Shown one piece after another: positions 37,101 through 50,300 of a DNA stretch of 64,000 bases. Below the pieces are notes generated by a model, which was given only the letters and a program-made list of their open reading frames with translations, ran no database searches and had not been told where the DNA came from. Position 1 is the first letter of the stretch. Each line of letters starts with the position of its first letter. Source of the DNA: Antennarius striatus (Eukaryota > Chordata > Actinopteri > Lophiiformes > Antennariidae); NCBI RefSeq assembly GCF_040054535.1, contig NC_090779.1, positions 26,525,001 to 26,589,000 of the forward strand. Direction: 5' to 3'. Position numbers and translations under genes: made by a program.

Positions 37101-37490
37101 GACTTGGAACACAGCTTCGTTAAATCTAATTTAAAGATGCTGATATGAAACGTTTCCTTCACAGTGAACTTTAACTGGACAAGATGCTCCACATTTCCTC
37201 ATTTTGCAGCAACATCTTAATGCCGATAATAAACACGTAATAAATAATTAAGTCATGACTCGTTGACATTTTTCTGCAGCTGTCACTATCAGAATAAGAG
37301 CGCAGACCCGTAGATGTAAAGGTCATGGTTTACATTTTCATTTCCTACTTGGAAGCTAAATTTTCATTTTAACACTAACCCTTAAAGTGTGAGTTATTTT
37401 ATCACAATATCATTCCTTTTTCCCTTCTTTTTACTTGAACAGAATTAATTTACCTAGTTAATGATCTATTAATGATCTAATAAATGAAAC
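34148..37490. other. Intergenic stretch upstream of smc1b
   Basis: Mostly unique AT-rich sequence. At 35745-35880 are remnants like fish LINE tails (CCGGGATTAATAAAGTATCT and ATACTTTAATGATCC), around short ATTATTAGGGACTA repeats. No coding frame with homology was seen. AGCAGGAGAGCTGCAGGCC...GTGAAG|GTCAGT (about 36074-36161) has exon-like borders but no supported frame. Confidence 0.5.
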
Positions 37491-37509
37491 TGGAGCGCCG
37501 GCCACCGGG

Positions 37510-37517
37510 TGACGTCA
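37510..37517. promoter_or_regulatory. Full CRE (TGACGTCA) upstream of smc1b
   Basis: A perfect palindromic cAMP-response element lies 109 bp before the smc1b ATG in CpG-rich sequence. CREB/CREM sites are common in germ-cell promoters, so CREM-type control of a meiotic cohesin would fit. That step is inference. Confidence 0.5.
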
Positions 37518-37625
37518 TCGGAAGGCTACCCGAGGTCACGCGGGGCTCCTGGTCTGTTTCCCGCCTCTGGACCGTCCGGTGGGCGGAGACATCAGCAGCT
37601 CGGCTGGCGATCAGAAACCGATCAA

Positions 37626-38355
37626 ATGGGATACTTGAAACAAATTAATATCGATAACTTCAAGTCATGGAAAGGGAAACACGTCATCGGTCCCTTCCTC
37701 CGGTTTAACTGTGTGATCGGGACGAACGGCTCCGGTAAGTCCGCCAGCCCCGGTCCTAGCGTTAGCTCCGTGTTAGCTTCACGTTAGCATGGCGGATTTA
37801 TTATTAGCTTTTAAAAACATCCGTTTCAGGATGAATTCATCTTTTTTATTTATTTAGCTAGCCTAATCTAAATTCAACGAGCTAACGGATAGCTCCTCGT
37901 TAGCATGGGTTAGCATGACTTCAGCTCGCTAGCTAAGTCAATGCTAAACTACTTTAACATTCCATAATTAATAATAAACTAGGATTGTCAGGATGTAATC
38001 TGTAAAGACGTCCCGGATAAAACACAATAATCAATATATTCCCTTTTCTTTAAACATTGGGGTCAGGTGGGTCGTGTTAAGGATCAGTCATTGGGACCAC
38101 AGTCCTGCTCGACCAGCTCGTCATTCCTTTGTATTCCGGTAAGAACGGGGCGTTTTCCGTTCACAGGTAAATCGAACATCATGGACGCGCTGAGCTTCGC
38201 CGCGGGGGAGCGGGCGGCCCGCCTGCGGGTCCGGCACCTCCGGGACCTGATCCACGGGGCCCACATGGGCCGGCCGGTGTCCGACCGGGCCAGCGTGGCC
38301 CTGGTGTACAGCGACGACCGGGACCGGGAGACCGTCTTCTGTCGGAGCGTCATCG
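37626..38355 (+). other. smc1b N-terminal ATPase head exons (Walker A)
   Basis: Exons 1 and 2 join within the P-loop, giving [18 protein letters not shown]. The residue after the first Gly is Thr, where most SMC1 proteins have Pro (GPNGSGKSN). The invariant Lys and Ser remain. Exon 2 is very G+C-rich, continuing the CpG-rich promoter region. Confidence 0.85.
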
Positions 38356-41300
38356 GTGAGACGTGCCCGGCTCTGTGACGTCATTCTGACGTTAGTGTAA
38401 TGATCAAACCTCGTGACGTTAACGCTGCTCCTGATGGAATCACCGTTAGGTCTCACCTGGAGCCGGTAACGGTGCTGTAATCACATTACAACACGTGGCT
38501 GCCGACGTTAACGGGCGCTGACACACAGCTGTGACCATGACGTCATTGTCGTGAATGTTTCAGGTGACTCCTCTGAATATCACATCAACGGTCTGCAGAT
38601 CCCTGGAAGCAGGTACCTGCTGGAGCTGGAGAAGATCGGCATCGTGACCAAAGCTCAGAACTGTCTGGTGTTTCAGGTAAGTGAATGAACGTGTGGATGT
38701 CAGGTGACCTGCTGTGGGTTTGGGTTGGTGACGTGAGATTACATGTCTGTAAACATATAATAATCTAGTAGGATTTTCATTCTGTGGTGCTCTTGGTATT
38801 ATCAGGTGATAATAAAGAACAGCTGCGTGGTGCACCGGCGTCACGCCCAGAGTTTCCCCCGCCTCATGCCCTAAACCAGCTGAGAAAGGCTCCAGCTCTG
38901 AATGAATAAATGATAATATAGAACACACGACATGTAGATACACAGAACGGCACATCTTACAGTACATGGTGGAGAAAAAACAATTCAAATAACGTGATTG
39001 GTCCTTTCCTGTTGTTATGATCCTTGTGAAGTAAATAACATCCTTTATCTCCATGTATGGAGGGACTCTAACGCTGACGAGATCCATGATGGTTGTAAAC
39101 TACTCTGTCCCTCATCTGCCCTCCAGGGGGCAGTAGAGTCCATAGCCCTAAAGGACCCCAAAGAGAGGACCAAGATGTTTGAGTGCATCAGCCAATCCAG
39201 AGAATTCTCTGCTGAGTACGATGAGAAGAAGAAGGCCCTGCTGCAGGCCGAAGAGGACACACGCTTTCTGTTCAACAAGAAGAAATCTGCCATCGCTGAG
39301 AAGAAGCAGGTGGCCCAGGATCAAATAGAGGTGAGGTCACTTCAGACGGAGTTAACCAACCTAACTGGAGTTAACCTTCAGATGGAGTTATCATAACCTA
39401 ACTTCAGATGGAGTTAACCTAAACCTAATCCGAGTTAACCTTCATATGGAGTTAACCTAACCTAATTTCAGATGGCGTTAACCTAAACCTAACTGGAGTT
39501 AACCTAACCCTAACCACGACAGGTGGTGAAAACCAAGAGTCATGCAGTCATACTGTTGAGGCTCAAACAGACGAACATAATGCATACTTAACATCTTCAA
39601 GAAATGTTATTTCCATGCACAACTGCCCTCCTGTCACACCTGAGACCAAATCCTGACTTATAGAGTGAACACTTTGAATGTCTGCACTGTTAATTTGACT
39701 TCCTTTCTGTGCTGCCCTTCGTCCTGGTTATGGTCTGTCAGTAATGGAGGGACCTTCAGATCGTGTGTGTGTTCATGGACATCACCTTCAGGTCGTGTCT
39801 GTTCATGGACGTCACCTTCAGATTGTGTGTGTGTGTTAATAGAGGTCACCTTCGGGTTGTGTGTGTGTTCCCCTGTAGCACCCTCAGTTTTATGTAACTT
39901 CCTGTCCTCTGACCGACTGCTCCTCACGTCCGTCACCTTTCCAGGCCCAGAATTACCAAACGCTGGTTGAGGACCTGAACCAAACCCGCCTGCAGCTGAG
40001 CCTGGCTGAGCTTTACCGTAACGAGCAGGACATCATCATCCTCAGCAGCCGCCTGACGGGGAAGCAGCAGGCTGCAGCGGCCAAGAAGGGCGAGCTGGTG
40101 AACGGCGAGCAGACGGTGAAAACCTGCAGGAAGGAACACGGTCGCCTCGTCAGAGAGCAGCAGGTCAAGGAGAAGGAAGTCTGGTGCGTACACTTAGTGT
40201 TTGTCTCAGCATGTGGGACCTGGCCAACGTGACCATTAGATACCACTGTCACGCAGCGCCCAGGAGAACATCCTGTCCCAGAGTCGGTCCCAGTACATCA
40301 AGGCCAAGGTGAACACCTCCCATCACATGAAGAAGGCCGAGGAAGCCCGTGATACCCTGACGAGGACTCAGAAGCTGATGGCTGATGAAGAGCAGGAGCT
40401 GGAGGAGGGACGGCAGGAAGTTTGTGAGCTGGAGGTCCTGTGGAGGAAGTATGAGAAGCAGACCCAGGAGAAAGGGGGGTCCTGGAGGAGGGACATCCAG
40501 TTAGGAGAAGATCAGGTGAGAGTGGTCAGAGTGTTTAATTGTCAGAAGTTTTGCGTCCGTTACGATCCAGGTGTTCTTTTGTGTTCCCGTACGAATGCTA
40601 CGCTGGCCTGTCAGCAGAGACTGGATCAACCAGTCACACTCTACACACTCCACATTTACACTTCCTGTGTGTAATACCTGCTCATCATGCATACCAACAT
40701 GTCATGAGTTCATGTAACAATTGTACCTCAAACCCATGAATTAAACTCCACAAATACATTTGTTATTAACCCTTAAAGCCCGACAATCACGGCGCCGTGA
40801 TCTGAGCGCATGTGTTTTTAAACCCTTCTTAACTAATGAAGTCTGTCATGTGGGTTGCTGTGGTCATGTTTCCGTGACAGTATAGATGTGAAACTTTCTT
40901 CCGGTTTTTATTTGGAGCCGATTGACCCCGGAAAACCGGAGATCTGATAATTTACATAAGAACAAAGGAAAGCGCTTCAAAGCGCTCCTTATCCACAGGC
41001 GGCCGACGCCGTGTTTCTCTCCATGTAGTCGCCATTATACAAGTGATTCACGTGATGTAAACATGTTTTGCGATTCGTACATGCTTGTCATGTGACGCAA
41101 AGACGTACCATGATTGGTGCATCTTGTTACGTGACGTAAACGTCACAATAACGCACGCCGTTACGCGCACGATTTACGCTTGACGCATGCGCATTCTTAC
41201 TTTGAAGCACTCCTTTGTAGAGTGGCACAAGTGACAGAAACTACATACTGTATAGTAATGTTAGAAGTCTATGGCAACCTTTTTTGAGTTCAAAATCAAA

Positions 41301-44300
41301 TTCAATGAGCATTTTTTGGGGTTTTTATGTACAATAAAATACAATTTGTTCCACTTTCGAATTTGACTGTGTCTATTTGGGCCCAAAAAAACTCCTTCAA
41401 GAGTGGCACAAATAACACAAACTATAAAATTATGTTAGAAGCCTATGACAACCTTTTTAGAGTTCAAAATGAATTTGATCAGCATGTTTTTGGTTTTTAT
41501 GTGCAATTACATAATATTTTTCCATTTCCGGATTTGATTGTGTGTGTGTATTTTGCTCCAATATGTCAATATAGTAAGTTATATGGAAATAAAAACTATC
41601 TTCATATAGCTGAGGTTGTGCTGAAGATAAACATACCAAGCATGGGTATGTTAAATCATTTTAATGTGGTATATAGAGACAAATATCAAAAGTACCAAAA
41701 AACGGCCAAAATAGGTCAGTGCTAAAAGGGTTAATGAGCGTATCACATGACTCAAGGTACTTAACACCCACCAGCTACAGATGCCCCCTGTTTTTACAGC
41801 TGACTCTCTACAAGGAGCTGAAGAGGCTGGCTCACCAGCAGGGGGCGGTCCTCAGCCAGCAGGCCGACCAGCTGCACTGGGGGGTGAGGGCGGACCAGGA
41901 GCAGCTGGCCCTGGACCAGCGCAGGAAGAAGGAAGTGGAGGTGAGCTTGACTTATTCACCCTGCTGTTGTAAGCCGGTTCTGTGTGTCTCCGGGGCAACA
42001 GAAACACAGTGTCTGCTGCAGCACTTTGTCTTCTAAGATAAAGAAAAGTTGTCCTGACAGTCTTTGTTTTAATTCTGCAGCCGTTTGAATTTCAAACATT
42101 CACCCTCATTAATCTTAGTTTAGGCTTTTTTTAGTCCTGAGTTAACATCTGACCCTTCAAATGGTGAAATGCTTCATTATATTCACCAGACGGGGGCTCA
42201 TGTGTCAGGCTGCCCTTTGCTGCTGAGCAGGGTCACATTTTGCATAAGAATATGGAGTAGAGAAGAGTTCCTTCTTTCATAATGCATTGGGTGTCAGTCA
42301 TTGCTAAGTTCTTATAGTTTATCTAAGAAACTGATAACCCAAACATCAACATGCAAACGTATTTTAGTTTAGGGCGTGTGAAAACAGTGATGGATTTCTA
42401 CTGGTGTGTTGGTTTGTTTTCATTATGACCCACACAATCCTGTCATGTGATAAAGATTTATTGTAAAAACTTGTGAAAAGTGATTGAATTTGTTTGTCAC
42501 TCTGAGCGTGATCTGTTCCAGGCTGCCATCAAGAACAGTCAGAGTCAGATGGAGGACCTCTCCAGCCGGGCAGAGAAGATCCAGGAGTACATCAAGAAGT
42601 GCAAGTATGTTCCCCCCTTGGATGTGTGGAAGTACTTTATACTAACGGAGTGTGTTCCCCCCTCGGATGTGTGTCAGTATTTTATACTAACAGATTGTGT
42701 TCCTGGTCTTGCACCAGGAGCTAGTGTGACTAACCACTGTGTCTCAGTGTAAATGAATTGAGTAAGACACAAAAAGCCACACTCTGCGTCCAAGACAGTG
42801 GCGCAGCGCGCTGATGACCAAATCTTGTCGTGAGGGGGTAGGGGGGTTACCCCCCACAGGGGGGGGTACAGGGGGCTTCCCCCGGGAAATGTTTTAGAAA
42901 ATGGGGTTGTTTTCCTGCATTCTGAGGGCAAAATCTTCTGTTTAGTTTACCTCCAAAAATCCACTAAAGCCAACAGCTGAAGCTGAACTCTCTTTATTTC
43001 TGTCCTACTTTATGCAGGAATGAATGTGAGATTCAACCATTGAAAACTTCATTCACTCTGAAGATACAGTCAGACTAAATATTACTCAGTGTTTACTGGT
43101 AGTTTACTGAGACTAGGAGACATTTGAACTTTGACCACCACCAACACCATTGGTATGACAGAGTTTAGTTTTTTTAATTCAATAACATGATTTTTCATTT
43201 CAATTTAAAAAGACATAAAACATCAAGCGAGGTGAAAACACATTTACATCATCGCTGGTTATTCCTGCTGGTCAGAGGGAACAAAAGTCTAAGACTACAA
43301 ACAAGTATTGATAATATCTTTCATTGACCTTCTGATCGGTCTGTCTCCACCCCCCCCCCCCTCTCAGCATTCACCATTTGTTTATTAATGAGGACTTTAA
43401 CACAAACTCTACTAGAAACACTGGATTCTTTTGATCGATGGTCCTCTCCTTGTCTTACACCAATTCACGGGTTCAGTTTGGAAATTTTTTTTATTTTTTT
43501 TCATTGGACGAGAGGAGGTCGTGCCCCGGAGCGCCATGCTTCGGCTAAATTCCATTAGCATGCGGAAATAGCGGCGCTAGCGCCGTTCGCTAGCGGAAGA
43601 AGCGGCGCTTGCTAGCGGAAGTAGCGGCGCTAGCACAACTTGCTAAAGGAAATAGCTAAAGTTTCAGCCTTTTTTCTGTAAAAATAAGAACGCCACTGTG
43701 GCTACACAGTCTAAAGACCTTGTAGCCAATCTGGAATTTACTTCGCCTATGGCGAAGTGTCGAATGGCTAGCGCAAGCCCAGGATAGGATACCGATACTT
43801 TTTGCTTGGAAATGTCAAGATCATTGAATAATTGCCCCCCCTCCCCTTGAGTTAGTTTATTATAATTGTGATAAACAGCACCAAGATTTTAGGCAATAAA
43901 AATGTTTCATTTTTTATTAAATAACTACAATGCAAGCTTTAACAGTATAAAAAATAAAATACTTCTACTACAACAACTGGTTCAGAACAAAAGTCAAGAG
44001 AGTCAAACCAAAAAAAGCTGCGATGTAACGTAATATTATTTCAGGAATTAAAGTTTGTTTAACACTTTAATGTACATGGTTCACAATAAGTTAGAGATTA
44101 TGAGAGACGCATGTTTGGGGTAATAAAAATTACACGGGTAGCAGGGGGCACTGGGCGAGAAAGAGACGGGGGTGATGCGCTATTTGCACAGAGAAGCGGC
44201 GCTTTGAGGAAATTGGTGGAGGAGCGAAGTATCGATCCGATTCAAGTACTTGCTTAGTATCGATAATGTCGATATTTGGATCGATCCGCCCACCCCTACT

Positions 44301-47300
44301 GCTGTGGGTCTGGCCGCTGGAGCATCGGGTCTGTCAGTGGGGGCTGCTGGCTTCCGACATTTCGTTGTTGGTCCAGCGAAGCGGTGGAAAACAGAAAGAC
44401 GCATTTTGGTTTTGAAACGGTGTCGGAAGAGGAGAAGACGCAGAGTGTACAAGTATAAGGTGTTTGAAAATGTGGCGCAGACGGAAATGCGCCGACGGAA
44501 ATAGCAGCACTAGCGAGAGAAAAAGTTTATCGCTAGGGGATTTTCGCGAGTCCAGAAAAGTTGTACATTTTAGCCTTTTTTCCCCTAAAAATAAGAACAC
44601 CACTGTTCAAGCTAAAAATCTTGTAGCCAATCTGGAATTTACTTCGCCTGTGGCGACTTGGCGAATGGCTAGCGCAAGCCCAGTGTTGCCCCCACGGATG
44701 TGTGACAGTACTTCATACTAACAGAGTGTGTTCCCCCCACGGATGTGTGACAGTACTTCATACTAACAGAGTGTGTTCCCCCCACGGATGTGTGACAGTA
44801 CTTTATACTAATGGATGTTTCTGCCCTGACTGTCCGTGAAGCGCTGACTGGACTGGTGTTTATCGTCACTGAAGCCGACCTGATAATGAATGTGTTTCAG
44901 CTCAGCCCTGGCAGACCACTGCCAGCAGCAGGAGCGTCTCAGCGCTGATCTGGATCACAGCCGCAGGCGCGGTGAGGAGGTGAAGCAGGAGCTGGGGCAG
45001 GTGTTGGAGGCGCTGGGCAACGCCAGTCTGGACACCCAGGAGAGCAGACGGCAGCTGCAGCGCAAAGAGCTCATGGTGAAGCTCTGCAGACTCTTCCCAG
45101 ACTCCGTGGTACGAGATGGAGCGCTGAAAAACTCCCAGGATCCTTTGGGAACGTCGTTCAGGAATTTGTTTTCATACGTGTTGTTTTCGTCTGTTCCAGT
45201 ACGGTCGCCTTTCTGACTTGTGCAGCCCCGTCCATAAGAAGTACCAGCTGGCTGTCATCAAGGTGTTCGGCCGCTACATGAACAGCATCGTCGTGGCAAC
45301 GCAGAAAGTTGCCCGAGACTGCATTTCTTTCATGAAGGAGGAGCGAGCTGAACCTGAGACCTTCCTCCCAATCGACTTCCTGGACGTACGTTCAGACCGG
45401 TCCTGACGTCTGTGGAGGATGGGGTTCAGTCCGAGGTGACGTCATTGCTCTGTGTCCAGGTGGTCCCTCTGAACGAGCGGCTCAGGGACGTGCACGGTGC
45501 AAAGATGGTGGTGGATGTTATCCAGGTTAGCACAACCATGAGCGCACAGCTGAGGAAAGTGGTGCAGTTTGTCTGTGGCAACACCTTAGTGTGTGAAACC
45601 ATCGAAGAGGCCAGACGCACCGCCTTTAAAGGGCAGGATCGCAGAAAGGTAAACCTGGTACTCAGGTACACGTCGAGACTTCCTGTTTCTTTCTAAAAAC
45701 ACCTTCGGTGTCTGGAATACATGGAGTACTCACCCCCCAGCGCTGAGATGTGACCAGTGTGTTCTCTGTAGACCGTGTCTCTGGACGGGACGCTGTTCGC
45801 TAAGTCAGGCGTGATCTCTGGAGGCTCCGGCGACCTGCGCTCCAAAGCTCGCTGCTGGGACGACAAAGAGTTAACACGCCTGAGGGAACGCAAAGACCAG
45901 CTGACCACAGAGCTGCGTGTAAGTCGGTGCTCTAAAGACTGGCGTGTTCTCTGCCTCGTGCACACAGGTCTGCTGCTGACAGACTTGATGTATTGTCTTA
46001 TACAGTTGTGTTCAAAATAATAGCAGTCTGTTTAAAAAAGTGAGTAAAGCCCAAAATCCTTATAATGGTTTTTATTTCCATGCATTGGGAACACTGTACA
46101 TTATATTCTAAATCGAAACATGAAGAAAAAAAAAATTCTTTAATTACTTTACAGAAAATGAAGAAAAATGAACATTGGGCTGTTCAAAAAAATAGCAGTG
46201 TCTGCATTTAACTTTACAAACTCAAATATTTACTGTATAAACTGAAAAATACCCAGGATTCAGCATTCCTATGAATCACTAAACTAATATTTAGTTGTAT
46301 AGCCACTGTTTCTGAGAACTGCTTCACATCTGTGTTGCATGGAGTCGACCAACTTCTGGCATGTGAACAGGTATTCCAGCCCAGGGTGATTTGACAATGT
46401 TTCATAATTCTGCATTTCTTAGTTTTGCCTCAGAAACAGTATTTTTAATGTCACCCCACAAGTTTTCTATCAGATTAAGGTCCGGGGATCGGGCTGGCCA
46501 CTCCATGACTTTAATTTTGTTGGTCTGGAACCAAGAAGCTGCTGGCTTACTGGTGTGTTTGGGGTCGTTGTCTTGTTGAAACACCCATTTCAAGGGCATT
46601 TCCTCTTCAGCATAGGGCAACATGACCTCTTCAAGTATTTTGATGTATCCAAACTGATCCATGATCCCTGGTAAATAGTCCCGACACCATAGTAAGAGAA
46701 ACATCCCCAAATGATGCTTGCACCACCATGCTTCACTGTCTTCAGAGTGTACTGTGGCTTGAATTCAATGTTGGGGGGTCATCTGACAAACTGTCTGCGG
46801 CCCTTAGACCCAAAGAGAACAATCTTACTCTCATCCGTCCACAAAATGTTTCTCCATTTCTCTTTTGGCCAGCCAATGTGTTCTTTGGCAAATTGTATCC
46901 TCTTCATCACACGTCTTTTTCTTAACAGTGGGACTTTGCGGGGGTTTAACAGTGGGACTTTGCGGGGGCTTCTTGCTGATGGATTAGCTTCACACAGGCG
47001 TCTTCTAATTGTCACAGTCCTCACAGGCAACTTCAGACTGTCTGTGATCATCCTGGAGCTGATCATTGGCTGAGTTTTCACCATTCTGGCTCTTCTTCCA
47101 TCCATTCCAATGGTAGTCTTCCGTTTTCTTCCACGTCTCTCTGGTTTTGCTTCCATTTTAAAGCATTGGAGATCATTTTAGCCAAGCAGACCATCATTTT
47201 CTGCACTTCTTTATATGTTTTCCCTTCGTTAATCAACATTTTAATCAAAGTACGTTTTTCTTTTTGAACAATTTCTGGAACGACCCATTTTTCTCAGGTT

Positions 47301-50300
47301 TTCAGAGAGAAATGCATGAGCAACATGTGCTGGTTCATCCTGAAATCAGGGCCACCTGGTTGACACCTGTTCTTTCACAGATTGAATGACTTCACTAACT
47401 GAACTCCACACTGATATTTTTTTGAACACGCCCCTTCAATTCATTATTCAATGACACAGACTCGGGTCCATACACATCATGAATGTTGGCTCTGTTGGTT
47501 TTCTATGACCCTACTATAACAACTGGTAAATTATTTGCCATGCAGTAATATAATTTCTACCAAAAACAGGTTATTCATGTTGGACTGCTATTATTTTGAA
47601 CACAACTGTATGTGTGGTTTATTTCTGGACAGCTTTAACAATTCCTTTTAAGAGTCTCTATGTTGAACCTGACAGGACTTGATGAGGCTGAGGAGGAAGG
47701 AGTCCGACCTGAAACAGGTCATGTCTCACATTCAGGGCACAAACACCCGCCTCAAATACTCCAGAGCTGACCTGGAGACCCTTCAGAAGAGCAGTATTCC
47801 TCAGTGCCAGGCGGTGGGTCCTTTCACAAGTCAAACCATCAAGTGTTTTATTTTGATAAGGAGGATAAAGTTTCACTGCGTCGGTCTCGTCTTCAGGGGA
47901 TTTCACGTATGATGAGTGAATTAGCAAACCTGGACGTTCAGATCCGGCTGGACCGGGACGCTTTGGACCTGAAGCATGCAGAGATGAGGAAGATCAGAGA
48001 GCAGCTTGAACAGGTAGCACTGCAGGGAGTTCTGTCAGTCATCTCCAGGTTGATGAGACAGATGCTCATTGGTCAGATCTACACCCAACAGCCAATTAGA
48101 TCATTTAAACAAACTGCAGGAACAAGAACAAAACTGTACTTTAACTGTAGAGTGTAGGTAACAAATGGATGTTGTGTGTGTTCAGATGGAGGACGAGGTG
48201 TTTTCTGACTTTTGCACTGAGATTGGCGTGGACAGCATCAGAGAATATGAGCAGGAGCACCTGAAGCAGCAGACGGAGCTCGACAAGAAGAGGTACGTAA
48301 CCCTCATCGCAGGAACTCAAGAACTCCAACAGGGTCATCGTTAGAGGTCAGGGTCTACCAGTCCCCTGATTTTTAGAGGTCAAGGTCTACCAGTCCCCTT
48401 ATCGTTAGAGGTCAAGGTCTACCAGTCCCCTGATCGTTAGAGGTCAGGGTCTAGCAGTCCCCTGATCGTTAGAGGTCAGGGTCAGAGGGCAGCCCAGCCT
48501 CCAGATACCAGTGGCTCCAAGTACCAGTGGAGATACAGGAACCACCGCCAGCTGCTGGATGGATACAACATCAGTGAGACTGGATCTCGTTCTTTACCAC
48601 ATGTTGGCGGATGGATACGTCAGTGAGACCGGATGTGGTTGTTGTTGGTGGAGTATAGACGTAGGTTGTGTGTTCTGACATTTGCTTTTCTTTTCATACT
48701 TTATTAATATTTATCTTACGAGTTCAGTCTCAGAACAGATTTAATTCTGATCTTTACTTCAGAGTTGTGTGATGTGACAAAATGTTTCTGATAACGAGAT
48801 GGGTGTCTTCTCTTCTTTTCTCCTGTCAGGCTGGACTTTGAGCGGCAGCTCACTCAGCTGAACACACAGCTGGAGTACAAACAGACCCGTCTGGAGCAGC
48901 AGCAGAAGAAGCTCCGTGTGATCACAGAAACCATCGACCAGAAGGACAAACTGATGACTGACCAGAGGAAGGTCGTCACTCTGGGTTCTTCACCACCTCC
49001 ACCGTCTGTAGAAGTGTTTCCTAATGACTTTTGTTCAACGTCAGGATGAGGAGCGGCTGCTGGCGGCGCTGGAGGACGGTCAGAACAAACTGCTGGAGCT
49101 GAGGAACCAGCTGCTGTCCAAGAAGAGCCAAGTGTCTACTGCCAGAGACGAGCTGGACCAGAGAACCCAGAGTGTCCAGGAGATCAACAGGTGACCACCA
49201 TCAGTGCTGGAGGTCCAGCTGCTCTCCTGCTGGTTACTGCTCGTGTGTCAGTGAGACCCATTTCCACCTGGACATCTTCTCCTCTCAGGGAGCTGGAGAA
49301 GCTTCATCGGGAGCTGATGAGCGCTGAGTCGTCCCTGGAGCAGAAGCGTTTGGCCAAACACAACATGCTGCTGGCCTGCAAGATCCAGGGTCTGCCCGTC
49401 ACATTCCTGTCAGGGGTCCTCAGCGACATCAGTGAGGTGCAGGTAGGACCAGGAGACGCGCTGGGGTCCAGCGTGATGAAGACTTGGATGTTGTGACTCC
49501 AGATGAAGCATCTTTAATTACCTTTGGCGTCCGTCTCACTCTGGTGTGCAGCAGGACACGCAGTCTGAGAGCACCTCAGCCACGGCAGACGTGTACGAGA
49601 GGGAGGCTCAGTTAGTCATCGACTACTCTGGCCTGGAGGCAGAGCTGGGGGTGAGCCCTGATGCCTCCTCGCTGCTCCAGATGCTCTAAGGTGGGATCAT
49701 TTACGTTGGTGTTCATCTGGGCTGCAGAGTCTGCCGTCAGAGGAGGAGGTGGAGGCCCACGTAGAGAAGCTGAAGGAGTCACTGGCGTCCATGGAGGCGG
49801 TGCTACAGCGCACCAGCGCCCCCAACCTGAAGGCTCTGGAGAAGATGAGGGAGGTGAAGGACAACCTTCAGGGAGTGATGGAAGGTGTCTGGGCTCTGGA
49901 GCTTCACATCCTAACGCCGTTCATCCTGAGTGGAGTCAGACAGACAGACTGACGTGTGTCCACTTCCTGTTTGTCTCCATTCAGCCTTCGACACCAGCAG
50001 CAGAGCCACCAGGAAGTGCAGTCAGGAGTTTGAGCGAATCAAATCCAGTCGTTTACACCGCTTCAGCAAGTGCTTCGATCACGTTTCTGTCACCATCGAT
50101 CAGATCTATAAACGGATCTGCAGAAACAACAGTGCCCAGGTAGCCACGCCCACCTGTGTGTGTGCGCCGTGTGTGTGCCGCGTGCTGACAGCTGTGTGCG
50201 CCTCAGGCCATCCTGACAGCAGAGGATCCAGACGAGCCCTACCTCAGCGGCATCAACTACAACTGTGTGGCGCCGGGGAAGCGCTACCTGTCCATGGACA

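Noticed and set aside
37509-37625. Upstream in-frame extension of smc1b
   Set aside because: It begins at GTG, not ATG, and contains no Met before 37626. The family start MG(F/H/Y)L aligns with 37626.
41327-41725. 132-codon AT-rich frame within the piggyBac-type element
   Set aside because: It spans the internal duplication of the MITE and shows no transposase motif.
44250-44504. Arg/Lys-rich 84-codon frame
   Set aside because: It lies inside a non-autonomous insertion in an smc1b intron; composition-driven, no homology recognised.
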